Origin: an uncultured Sphingomonadaceae bacterium
GTDB lineage: Bacteria > Pseudomonadota > Alphaproteobacteria > Sphingomonadales > Sphingomonadaceae
DNA length: 64,000 nt
Reading direction: 5' to 3'
Assembly: GCA_947488845.1 (NCBI GenBank)
Contig: CANLBM010000002.1
Location: forward strand, 212,799-276,798
Below the pieces are notes generated by a model. That model was not told the origin of the DNA and did not search any database. It saw only the letters and a program-made list of their open reading frames with translations. This document shows, in pieces, positions 45,356 through 52,614 of this stretch. Positions within the stretch are counted from its first letter, which is position 1. The number at the start of each line of letters is the position of its first letter. The translations under genes and the position numbers were made by a program.

Positions 45356-46564
45356 ATGAAAGCAGATTCCTTACCCGAACGAGAGATGCTGGAAAAAGCA
45401 GTCAGTTTGCCGCTTCTGCCGCGCACGCTTGAATGGGCAGAAATCAACAGCGGTACCACCAATCTCGATGGCCTGGCAGCCGTTGCCGGGATGTTGGCGG
45501 ATGCCTTTTCCGCATTGCCTGGTGAAACCAACCTGATCGATCCCCAACCGGTCGAGACGGTGCGCGCTGACGGCGCAGTTGATCAGATCCAGCGTGGCCA
45601 ACATCTGGTCACCTCAGTACGCCCGGAAGCACCCGTTCGTATCCTGCTGACCGGCCATATGGACACTGTCTTTGCAGCCGACCATCCTTTTCAAAAGATC
45701 GTCGAACTGGAAAGCGGCGTCTTGAATGGCCCGGGCCTCGCCGACATGAAAGGCGGTCTGTCGGTCATGCTCGGGGCGTTACAATTGCTCGAGCAAAGCG
45801 ATTTTGCCAACCGCATCGGCTATGACGTGATGATCAACAGCGACGAGGAAGTCGGTTCCGGATCATCCGCGTCCCTGATCCAGCGACTGGCCGAGGGCAA
45901 GACGGCTGCGCTGACCTATGAACCCGCCCTACCCGACGGCACACTAGCCGGAGAGCGCGGCGGCAGTGGCAATTTTTCGATCATATTTACCGGCAAGAGC
46001 GCGCACGCCGGCCGTAACCCGGATGACGGCCGTAACGCGCTGATCGCGGCAGCAGACATGGCTTTGCAGCTGAAAGCATTGCATCGCGATGGTCTCAGCG
46101 TAAATCCGGCAAAAATAGATGGAGGTGGCCCGAACAATGCTGTCCCAGATCATGCCATCCTGCGGGTAAATTTTCGGTCCAGAACGCTGGAAGATCAGGC
46201 ATTGGCGCAACGCGCTCTTGATCAGCTAGTTGCGGATATTGCGAAGCTGCACGATCTTGGCGTTCATTGCCACGGTAGCTTTGGCCGTCCACCGAAACCA
46301 GTTGATCGGCAGGCAAAGAAGCTTTTTGGTCTTGTGAAGCAATGCGGTGCCGAACTCGGCCTTGATATCAACTGGCGCGGGACGGGCGGTGTATGCGACG
46401 GCAATAATATCGCTGCTTGTGGCATTCCGGTGGTGGATACTATGGGTGTCCGCGGAGGAGCCATCCACAGTTCGGATGAATTTTTGATCACGGAAAGTCT
46501 GGTCGAACGGACACAATTATCGGCACTGACAATCATGCGGATTGCCGCAAAGGGAGGATTATGA
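45356..46564 (+). CDS. M20-family metallohydrolase in the ast operon
   Basis: The 402-residue protein belongs to M20 (glutamate carboxypeptidase / succinyl-diaminopimelate desuccinylase / acetylornithine deacetylase relatives). The metal ligands are visible: LLTGHMDTVFAAD (His, Asp), GLADMKGGLSVML (Asp), NSDEEVGS (catalytic Glu pair) and the last His in GVRGGAIHSSDEFL. The dimerisation lid has GKSAHAGRNPDDGRNA. It overlaps astA by four bases (ATGA), so it is part of the arginine succinyltransferase operon. In that pathway the last step, cleavage of N-succinylglutamate, is normally done by AstE (M14 family); this M20 enzyme could replace it, which is inference. ATG 45356 is used; ATG 45386 is possible. 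Confidence 0.88.
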   Translation: MKADSLPEREMLEKAVSLPLLPRTLEWAEINSGTTNLDGLAAVAGMLADAFSALPGETNLIDPQPVETVRADGAVDQIQRGQHLVTSVRPEAPVRILLTGHMDTVFAADHPFQKIVELESGVLNGPGLADMKGGLSVMLGALQLLEQSDFANRIGYDVMINSDEEVGSGSSASLIQRLAEGKTAALTYEPALPDGTLAGERGGSGNFSIIFTGKSAHAGRNPDDGRNALIAAADMALQLKALHRDGLSVNPAKIDGGGPNNAVPDHAILRVNFRSRTLEDQALAQRALDQLVADIAKLHDLGVHCHGSFGRPPKPVDRQAKKLFGLVKQCGAELGLDINWRGTGGVCDGNNIAACGIPVVDTMGVRGGAIHSSDEFLITESLVERTQLSALTIMRIAAKGGL

Positions 46565-47571
46565 GTTTCCGGATACGCGCAGCGCGGGTCGACGATCTGC
46601 AGCATTTATACGAAATGGCGAAACTGACCGGCGGCGGATTTACAAACCTGCCTGCCGACCGGACTTCGCTGACCCAGAAACTGGAACGATCCGAACGCGC
46701 CTACCAGAGCGACAGCAATGCGCATGGCGATGATCTGTTTGTCATGGTGCTGGAGAATGTCGAAACCGGAGCGGTGCGGGGCACATCACAATTATTCACC
46801 AAAGTGGGCCAGACTTGGCCCTTCTATTCCTATCGCCTGAGCACCCTTTCGCAGACGAGCAAGGAACTCAACAGGACGTTCAGCGCCCAGATGCTGGGTC
46901 TAGTCACTGATCTGGAAGGCGCGAGCGAAGTAGGCGGCCTGTTCCTGCATCCCGGCGAACGCGCTGGTGGCCTCGGCATGTTGCTCGCCCGCAGCCGCTA
47001 TCTTTTCATCAAGGAACATCGCGACCGGTTCGGCGACAAGATTTTTGCCGAACTGCGCGGTATCATCGACGAAGCCGGAGGTTCTCCCTTCTGGGATGGT
47101 CTGGCGGGTCGTTTCTTCGGCATGAGTTTTCAGGAAGCCGATTATTTCAACGCCATTCACGGCAACCAGTTCATCGCCGACCTGATGCCCAAACACCCGA
47201 TCTATACCGCGATGCTCAGCGAATCCGCACGGGCCGCCATCGGTGTCCCCCATCCCAACGGCCGCGCCGCCATGCGAATGCTGGAGAACGAGAATTTCTC
47301 CTATGACGGCTATGTCGATATTTTTGACGGTGGCCCGACGATGATCGCCAAGACCGATGACGTGACCAGCATCCGCAATGCAAAATCGGCAAGGATCACC
47401 GCTTTCGCTGAAGGCGATACAAAAGTGATCATTTCACACGGCCACCTGATGGATTTCCAGGCGACCTATGCCATGCTCGACGAAAATGACGAGGGTGTCA
47501 CGATCAACGAAAAGGCCGCACACAATATCGGTCTCACGGTCGGGGACGAAATCCGGTATATCCCGCGATGA
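46561..47571 (+). CDS. astA: Arginine N-succinyltransferase
   Basis: AstA transfers succinyl from succinyl-CoA to arginine, opening the AST route of arginine breakdown. The 336-residue length is right. Recognised stretches are FRIRAARVDDLQHLYEMA, TGGGFTNLPADR, EVGGLFLHPGERAGGLG (acetyl-CoA-like loop of the GNAT fold) and FADLRGIID-like AELRGIIDEAGGSPFWDGL. It is coupled to the M20 gene before it and to astB after it by four-base overlaps (ATGA). Confidence 0.96.
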   Translation: MSFRIRAARVDDLQHLYEMAKLTGGGFTNLPADRTSLTQKLERSERAYQSDSNAHGDDLFVMVLENVETGAVRGTSQLFTKVGQTWPFYSYRLSTLSQTSKELNRTFSAQMLGLVTDLEGASEVGGLFLHPGERAGGLGMLLARSRYLFIKEHRDRFGDKIFAELRGIIDEAGGSPFWDGLAGRFFGMSFQEADYFNAIHGNQFIADLMPKHPIYTAMLSESARAAIGVPHPNGRAAMRMLENENFSYDGYVDIFDGGPTMIAKTDDVTSIRNAKSARITAFAEGDTKVIISHGHLMDFQATYAMLDENDEGVTINEKAAHNIGLTVGDEIRYIPR

Positions 47572-48830
47572 CCGGACTCGTTGAAATCAACTTTGACGGT
47601 ATCATCGGTCCCAGCCATAATTATGCCGGACTGAGCGTCGGCAATATTGCTTCCTCGAACAATGCCGGGGCAACCGCCTACCCGCGAGAGGCCGCCCTGC
47701 AAGGCATTGCCAAGATGCGACACAATCTGGAACTGGGGTTGGCACAAGGCTTTTTCATGCCGCTTGACCGGCCCAACGAGGGCTGGTTAGCGGCGCTCGG
47801 GACGACGGTTGCCGACGCAGAGCCGCATTTGCGAGCAGCAGCCTTCTCCGCTTCCTCGATGTGGGCCGCCAATGCCGCAACCATTTCGCCCGCGCCCGAT
47901 GCTCCCGACGGCAAATGCCATCTCACCGTCGCCAATCTGCAGACCATGGCTCACCGCAGCCATGAATGGCCGGGAACGCTCGCGCAGTTGAGGCTGGCTT
48001 TTGCCAATAATGGATATTTTTCGGTTCATGCACCCGTACCATCGCCGTTCGGAGACGAAGGCGCCGCCAATCATATGCGGCTATGTACTAACCACGATGC
48101 AGCCGGGTTCGAGATATTTGTCTATGGCAAAAGCGGCGGTCCGTTTCCTGCTCGCCAGCATATCGAGGCGAGCAAGGCAGTGGCTCGGATACATGGCCTG
48201 AACCCGGAGCGTGTGATCTTTGCGCAGCAGGCGGAGATTGCCATCGCAGCGGGTGCGTTCCACAACGATGTCGTCGCCGTGGCCAATGAACGAGTGTTGT
48301 TCACGCATGAACAGGCCTTCGAACAACCCCAGACGCTCTATGACGCGATCCGGAACCAGATGCCTGATGCGGAAATCATTATCGTACCGACCGACAAGGT
48401 CAGCCTGGAAGACGCAATTAAATCCTATCTTTTCAACGCCCAACTGGTGACACTTCCTGACGGTGCTGGCATGGCCCTGATCCTGCCGACCGAAGCACGA
48501 GAGAATGATGCCGTCTGGAACTATCTGACAGAACTTGTGTCCGGTAACGGCCCAATCCGCAAACTCTGTCCCGTCGACGTCCGGCAGTCGATGGCCAATG
48601 GCGGCGGTCCCGCCTGCCTGCGCTTGCGGGTTGTCGCCGACCCTGCAACCGTGGACGAACGGTTCATGGCGACGCGGCAGAAGCTGGATCGGATGGAAAA
48701 TGTGGTGGCGGAATATTGGCCGGAAGCGATCCGGCCCGATCAGCTGGCCAACCCGAACCTTGCCGCTGCTGTTGGCGAGGCAAGAGCCCGACTGCTCGAG
48801 ATTTGCGGATTATCGAAACTGGTGGGCTAG
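47568..48830 (+). CDS. astB: N-succinylarginine dihydrolase
   Basis: AstB converts N-succinylarginine to N-succinylornithine, releasing two ammonia and CO2. The 420-residue protein shows the family start EINFDGIIGPSHNYAGLSVG, AALQGIAKMRHNLELG, and the guanidine-modifying catalytic region NGGGPACLRLRVV, where the cysteine is the nucleophile. The next pathway genes astC and astD are not seen downstream here; they may be elsewhere. It ends the operon. Confidence 0.96.
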   Translation: MTGLVEINFDGIIGPSHNYAGLSVGNIASSNNAGATAYPREAALQGIAKMRHNLELGLAQGFFMPLDRPNEGWLAALGTTVADAEPHLRAAAFSASSMWAANAATISPAPDAPDGKCHLTVANLQTMAHRSHEWPGTLAQLRLAFANNGYFSVHAPVPSPFGDEGAANHMRLCTNHDAAGFEIFVYGKSGGPFPARQHIEASKAVARIHGLNPERVIFAQQAEIAIAAGAFHNDVVAVANERVLFTHEQAFEQPQTLYDAIRNQMPDAEIIIVPTDKVSLEDAIKSYLFNAQLVTLPDGAGMALILPTEARENDAVWNYLTELVSGNGPIRKLCPVDVRQSMANGGGPACLRLRVVADPATVDERFMATRQKLDRMENVVAEYWPEAIRPDQLANPNLAAAVGEARARLLEICGLSKLVG

Positions 48831-48921
48831 CGCCTGTTCAATGTCGGATTAACTTACAGTTTACCATATTTTGCGTCAGGAAACGCTGGTTTTCTGCAGT
48901 TGGCACGGCGTTTGCTACTGG

Positions 48922-49158
48922 ATGTGCATGTGGAGAAAAATCAAACGCCTGTTCATTATCAAGACCAAGTTCGAGGCTTTCCTCATCACCTATGCACTTG
49001 CCACCGGTGCGGTTGCGCGCGGTCAGGTCTATCTGGCCCAATATCCAGGATGGGGCGGGAAACTGCTGTTTCTGGCAACGACCGGTGCGGTTTTCATGGC
49101 CGGTGCCAAGATGATCGAGGCGATTGAGCTGCACAGAACTTACGGATCCGAATATTAG
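48922..49158 (+). CDS. Small conserved hypothetical membrane protein
   Basis: This 78-residue protein (or 76 from ATG 48928) starts with a basic segment (MWRKIKRLFIIKTKFEAF), then two short hydrophobic segments (LITYALATGAVARG and LLFLATTGAVFMAGAKMI) around VYLAQYPGWGG. I do not know a named family. The frame is open further up to 48871, but the basic start before the first membrane segment looks natural. A TTAA-N7-TTTACC sequence at 48849-48865, close to a CtrA binding site, lies just upstream. The ssrA gene follows on the other strand. Confidence 0.6.
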   Translation: MCMWRKIKRLFIIKTKFEAFLITYALATGAVARGQVYLAQYPGWGGKLLFLATTGAVFMAGAKMIEAIELHRTYGSEY

Positions 49159-49244
49159 AATATTCAGCCGAGCCGCGACCGCCCGAAGTCGGATAAATCC
49201 GCCTTTCGACCAACTACGAATATTCTGTTCTAATATTGCGACAA

Positions 49245-49596
49245 GGTGGAAGGCTTCTGTTGCCCGGTGCCTTCCAAACCGCTGAATTCCCTTCTGTTGC
49301 CCGGTGGGTTCAACCGCGCGTAGCTTTCTAACTTATGACCGTGAGGTCAATGGGTTAGGCAGCGATAGCGAGTGCTTCATTATCATTTGCACTTATAGGT
49401 TTTGAGCAATCACGGCATACTCAGGCCGGGCAAAAACGACGCCTTTGAACACCCGTCGATCCTAATTCGGCCCCATCAACAAAGGCGTCCCGCATCGCTG
49501 CAAATCGCCTGAAATGGTGGAGCCGCCGGGTACTGCCCCCGGGTCCGTAGTGTCTATTACACGCCATCATTTATCACCATAGTCCGCCGAAACGGA
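49245..49596 (-). ncRNA. ssrA: Transfer-messenger RNA, circularly permuted two-piece form
   Basis: On the minus strand the acceptor piece comes first (from about 49596), and contains a T-arm-like GGACCCGGGGGCAGTACC and ends GGCGGCTCCACCA at 49515. An intervening segment (49514-49475) is removed in processing. The coding piece begins GGGGCCGAATTAGGATCGAC at 49474, matching the conserved tmRNA 5' end. The tag frame at 49390-49355 encodes ANDNEALAIAA and a TAA stop. Downstream are pseudoknot-like repeats (CACCGGGCAACAGAAG twice, 49254-49269 and 49291-49306) and a stem at 49248-49275; the 3' end at 49245 is approximate. A TATATA -10 candidate is at 49609-49604. With SmpB it rescues stalled ribosomes and tags proteins for ClpXP. 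The permuted order is typical of Alphaproteobacteria. Confidence 0.95.
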
Positions 49597-49644
49597 CAGG
49601 GCCTATATAGGGAGATAATTCTGAATGAACAGTGCACAGACAAG

Positions 49645-49675
49645 AAAAAGGGCCAACCGGTCTCCCGGTTGACCC
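49645..49675 (-). terminator. Intrinsic terminator of the first acidic lipoprotein gene
   Basis: On the minus strand GGGTCAACCGG pairs with CCGGTTGGCCC (one mismatch) around a GAGA loop, then TTTTTC. It is the outer part of the duplicated 3' element at 49650-49699. Confidence 0.9.
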
Positions 49676-49699
49676 TCCTCTAGTTCCCCAAAGGGAATT
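49650..49699 (-). repeat. 50-base 3' element, copy 1
   Basis: This 50-base sequence is found again at 50072-50121 with only two or three differences. Each copy holds two hairpins on the minus strand: a small TTCCC-tttg-GGGAA stem near the stop codon and the terminator stem. It lies directly after the lipoprotein gene at 49705-49971. Confidence 0.9.
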
Positions 49700-49704
49700 C
49701 GTGA

Positions 49705-49971
49705 TTACTGGGCGAGAACGCCTTCTTCAGCGTCAGCTTTGTCTTCCAGGGCATCCGCCTTGTCTTCCATGGCTTCGGCCTTGTCTTCCATCATCTCTTC
49801 GCCGGCTTCGGTGGGAGCCGCGTCAGCGGCTTCGTCGAGACGATCAGCTTCCATCTCGGCTTCCTGAGCCTGCATTTCGGTTTCGGTTTCTGCGCCGCTG
49901 GTATCTTCCTGTGCACAGGCGCTTAGCGCCAGAGCAGCAGAAGAAGCGGTCAAAATCATCATTTTACGCAT
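49705..49971 (-). CDS. Small acidic lipoprotein (copy 1)
   Basis: The 88-residue protein starts with a lipoprotein signal peptide (MRKMMILTASSAALALSAC) with lipobox LSAC; mature protein begins at Cys19. The rest is strongly acidic, rich in Glu, Ala, Asp and Met (AEAMEDKADALEDKADAEEG) and looks disordered or a single long helix with a seven-residue repeat MEDKAxA/LEDKADA. No family is recognised. A sister gene lies at 50136-50366 with the same signal peptide plan and the same 3' element. Possibly a metal-binding or surface-charge lipoprotein; there is no direct evidence. Confidence 0.75.
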   Translation of the reverse strand: MRKMMILTASSAALALSACAQEDTSGAETETEMQAQEAEMEADRLDEAADAAPTEAGEEMMEDKAEAMEDKADALEDKADAEEGVLAQ

Positions 49972-50065
49972 AATGTTCCCTCGTCAATTAGAAGGAGCAG
50001 AAAAGAGCTCCTCGGCGATATCAACCTGTCGGTGAAAGATTGGTTCCCAAATACGCAAAAAAACA

Positions 50066-50097
50066 GAAAAAGGGCCAACCGGTTTCCCGGTTGACCC
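50066..50097 (-). terminator. Intrinsic terminator of the second acidic lipoprotein gene
   Basis: Minus-strand stem GGGTCAACCGG / CCGGTTGGCCC with a GAAA loop and a T-rich tail, the same as at 49645-49675 except for one loop base. Confidence 0.9.
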
Positions 50098-50121
50098 TCC
50101 TCTAGTTCCCCCAAGGGAATT
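50072..50121 (-). repeat. 50-base 3' element, copy 2
   Basis: Near-identical to 49650-49699; it follows the second lipoprotein gene at almost the same distance (about 14 bases beyond the stop versus 5). Conservation of the non-stem bases argues for a recent tandem duplication of gene plus terminator, or selection on the element. Confidence 0.9.
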
Positions 50122-50135
50122 TCAGATAGTGTAGC

Positions 50136-50366
50136 TTACTCGGTAGCAGCTGCGTCTGCAGGTGCAGCTTCAGCGTCGGCAGGAGCAGCTTCAGCGGTTG
50201 CTTCTTCAGCTACCGGTGCAACTTCTTCAGCAACCATAGCATCTTCAGCAGGTGCAACTTCTTCGGTTGCAACTTCATCGGTTACTACAGCGTCTTCAGC
50301 TGGAGCATTGCAGGCACTCAAAGCGAATACAGCTGCTGATGCAGCCAGAACAGCGAATTTACGCAT
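50136..50366 (-). CDS. Small acidic, Ala/Glu-rich lipoprotein (copy 2)
   Basis: From ATG 50366, 76 residues: a lipoprotein signal (MRKFAVLAASAAVFALSAC, lipobox LSAC) followed by low-complexity sequence of Ala, Glu, Pro and Val in short repeats (EEVAPAEDA, AEEVAPVAEEAT, APADAEAAPADAAATE). A longer frame starts nine codons upstream. Signal peptide and 3' element are like those of 49705-49971, but the mature parts differ (Pro/Val-rich instead of Met/Lys), so the pair has diverged by repeat slippage. Such Ala-Glu-Pro tails may span the cell wall or periplasm; role unknown. Confidence 0.72.
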   Translation of the reverse strand: MRKFAVLAASAAVFALSACNAPAEDAVVTDEVATEEVAPAEDAMVAEEVAPVAEEATAEAAPADAEAAPADAAATE

Positions 50367-50557
50367 AATAATTAGTCCCCTATAGTCGTTCAAATCGGCT
50401 GAGAATCAATCCAGCCGAGCGAGCCTATAGGATCGAAAAATCCGATTGTATCTCAAAAAATGAAGCCCCCATTTATCTTATTGTAAGATAAAGAATATTA
50501 TTCATATTTCGGTGTGTATTTATCGCATTGGTCCAGAAAACCAGCGGGCTCCACAAA

Positions 50558-50622
50558 CAAAAATCGCCCCTTTCGCGATAGATGCTTTGCATTACACAAA
50601 CCACGCAGCAAAAGAGGCGATA
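50558..50622 (-). terminator. Probable terminator of mscL
   Basis: On the minus strand ATCGCCTCTTT (50621-50611) can pair, with one G-U, with AAAGGGGCGAT (50573-50563), followed by TTTTTG. The 37-base loop is long, so confidence is moderate. It lies 18 bases past the mscL stop. Confidence 0.55.
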
Positions 50623-50639
50623 TTGGAGATCTGAAATTT

Positions 50640-51065
50640 CTATTTTTTCAGGCTGTCCCGGATTTCGGTCAGCAGATCAATTTCACTTGGTCCCGGATCG
50701 GCCGCTTCCTCTTCTGCTTTCTTCATCACCCTTGTCGCGTAGCGGACGATCATGAAGATGATGAAAGCCAGAATGACGAAGTTGATCACCACTGTCAGGA
50801 ACTGTCCCCAGCCGAGCATTGGCACACCGGCTTCTTTCAAGGCGGCATAATCGGTCATCGCGCCGGCATAGTCGGCTGGCGGCGAGCCAAGCAGGATGAA
50901 CATCGTCGAGAAATCCGGCGCTCCAAAGATTGCACTGACAACCGGCATGATCACATCTTCTGTCAATGATGTGGTAATCGTCGCAAAAGCTGCTCCGATA
51001 ATCACCGCCACCGCCAGATCGAGCACATTGCCCTTCAGAATAAAGTCCTTAAACTCGTTTAGCAT
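50640..51065 (-). CDS. mscL: Large-conductance mechanosensitive channel
   Basis: MscL opens under membrane tension and releases solutes on osmotic downshock. The 141-residue protein has MLNEFKDFILKGNVLDLAVAVIIGAAF (amphipathic N-helix and TM1), a periplasmic loop, TM2 (TVVINFVILAFIIFMIVRYA) and a charged C-terminal helix. The frame is open 47 codons further up, but ATG 51065 matches the family start. Its promoter region is shared with the divergent lemA operon. Confidence 0.97.
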   Translation of the reverse strand: MLNEFKDFILKGNVLDLAVAVIIGAAFATITTSLTEDVIMPVVSAIFGAPDFSTMFILLGSPPADYAGAMTDYAALKEAGVPMLGWGQFLTVVINFVILAFIIFMIVRYATRVMKKAEEEAADPGPSEIDLLTEIRDSLKK

Positions 51066-51208
51066 ATCATTTCCCATCCATTTATAAAGGCCTGTAAATG
51101 GGTGAAAAATGCGCAATAGTCGAGCGAAGTCGTTGCAAAAGCGTCGATTGATACCTATTTTTACAAAGAGTCGCGGCGCCAAGCCGTGTGGATGGAGGGA
51201 TTTCAAAC

Positions 51209-51799
51209 ATGTTGAATAAATTGATCAAATTTCTGGTGGTTCCGGCCGTGGCCCTGTCGCTGAGCGCCTGCGGAATCAACAGCGTGCCGACGGCGGAAGA
51301 AAATGCCAAAGCCAAATGGGCGGACGTCGAAAGCACCTATCAGCGCCGTGCCGATCTCATCCCTAATCTTGTGGAAACCGTGAAAGGCTTTGCGACCCAG
51401 GAACAGGACACGCTGACCGCCGTGGTCGAAGCCAGGGCAAAAGCAACGTCCATCCAGCTTAGTGCCGATGATCTTGGCGATGCCGCGAAGGTCCAGGAAT
51501 TTGCAGCTGCGCAAGGCGCGCTGTCACAGGGCCTGGGGCGTTTGATGGCGACGGTCGAAGCTTATCCCGATCTCAAATCCAACCAGAATTTCCTAGCGCT
51601 GCAAAGCCAGCTGGAAGGCACGGAAAACCGGATCAATGTCGCCCGCCGCGATTATAACGAAGCGGTCCGCGAATATAATACGACGATCCGCACCTTCCCC
51701 GATATTATCGGCGCAAAGATCATCCACGGTGCCGAACCGATGGAACCCTTTGCAGCAACCACAGAAGGCGCGGACGAAGCCCCTGAAGTAAAGTTCTAG
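51209..51799 (+). CDS. lemA: LemA family protein
   Basis: The 196-residue protein has an N-terminal hydrophobic signal with a lipobox (VALSLSAC), so it is probably a lipoprotein rather than the usual single-pass membrane form. The LemA core is clear: AKWADVESTYQRRADLIPNLV, VVEARAKA, LGRLMATVEAYPDLKSNQNF, EGTENRINVARRDYNEAVREYNT. LemA proteins are long four-helix bundles of unclear role, and are often encoded with TPM-domain proteins, as here. ATG 51209 with GGAGGGA eight bases ahead is chosen over ATG 51188. Confidence 0.93.
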   Translation: MLNKLIKFLVVPAVALSLSACGINSVPTAEENAKAKWADVESTYQRRADLIPNLVETVKGFATQEQDTLTAVVEARAKATSIQLSADDLGDAAKVQEFAAAQGALSQGLGRLMATVEAYPDLKSNQNFLALQSQLEGTENRINVARRDYNEAVREYNTTIRTFPDIIGAKIIHGAEPMEPFAATTEGADEAPEVKF

Positions 51800-51819
51800 G
51801 AGTGACCGCTCCTATATCC

Positions 51820-52614
51820 ATGCGGCCCGTCAAGACGGTCATTGCCGGTCTGTTGATCGCCTTTCTGGCGGTCACCAACCCGGCTTTTGCCCAAAGCTTC
51901 CCGGAACTCACCGGTCGCGTGGTCGACCAGGCGGATTTGCTGGACCCTGAGCAAGAGGCTGCGCTCACCGCCAAGCTTGAGGCATTGGAGGACAACAGTA
52001 CCCGGCAACTGGTGGTCGCAACCGTGAACGACCTTGAAGGCTATGACATCTCGGATTATCGCAATCGCCTATTCAGGCATTGGCTTCTTGGCCAAGATGG
52101 TCAGGGCGATCCTGAGAAAGACAATGGCGTTCTTTTGGTCATCGCTCCAAACGAGCGGAAGGTCGGTATCGAAGTCGGTTATGGGCTTGAAGGCATTTTG
52201 ACGGATGCGCTGTCAGCGATCATCATCCAGAATGCTATTCTACCGGAATTTCGTAACGGTGATATGGTCGCGGGAATTGTCGCTGGCGTGGATCAGATAT
52301 CGACCCAGCTGACTCTTCCGGATGAGGAAGCTCGCGTATTTGCGCAACAGGCCGAACAACAATCAAAAGAAGGTGACGGCGAGAATATCGGCCTCATGAT
52401 TTTCTGGATCTTCATTCTGATATTCTTCGTTATCATCCCGATGTTCTCGAACCGCGGTGGTAAACGCTATCGCCGCGGGGCCGGTCCAGTGGTCATCTGG
52501 GGCGGCGGCTCAGGCTGGGGCGGCGGCAGCAGTGGAGGCGGTGGATTCGGTGGCGGCGGCTTCAGCGGAGGTGGCGGCTTTTCTGGCGGCGGCGGCGCAT
52601 CGGGGGGCTGGTAA
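51820..52614 (+). CDS. TPM domain membrane protein (YgcG family) with glycine-rich tail
   Basis: The 264-residue protein has a signal peptide (MRPVKTVIAGLLIAFLAV, cleavage after AFA), a periplasmic TPM domain (LTGRVVDQADLLDPEQEAAL, TRQLVVATVNDLEGYD, KDNGVLLVIAPNERKVGIEVGYGLEG), a membrane helix (IGLMIFWIFILIFFVIIPMF, near residue 200) and a C-terminal tail of Gly and Ser with a few Trp/Phe that ends GGASGGW. This architecture matches YgcG/TPM_phosphatase proteins, whose enzymatic role is unproven. Upstream, AGGAG (51798-51802) can pair with CTCCT (51809-51813), which might mask the ribosome site; a GTG at 51802 is an alternative start. It follows lemA at once. Confidence 0.88.
   Translation: MRPVKTVIAGLLIAFLAVTNPAFAQSFPELTGRVVDQADLLDPEQEAALTAKLEALEDNSTRQLVVATVNDLEGYDISDYRNRLFRHWLLGQDGQGDPEKDNGVLLVIAPNERKVGIEVGYGLEGILTDALSAIIIQNAILPEFRNGDMVAGIVAGVDQISTQLTLPDEEARVFAQQAEQQSKEGDGENIGLMIFWIFILIFFVIIPMFSNRGGKRYRRGAGPVVIWGGGSGWGGGSSGGGGFGGGGFSGGGGFSGGGGASGGW

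Noticed and set aside
49632..49973. Plus-strand open frame of 113 codons opposite the first lipoprotein gene
   Set aside because: Arg/Leu/Pro-rich shadow of a Glu/Ala-rich gene; the minus strand has signal peptide, lipobox and terminator.
51797..51814. Riboswitch-like leader before the first TPM gene
   Set aside because: Only a single six-base stem is present; it is noted as a possible mask of the ribosome site but is too small for a riboswitch.
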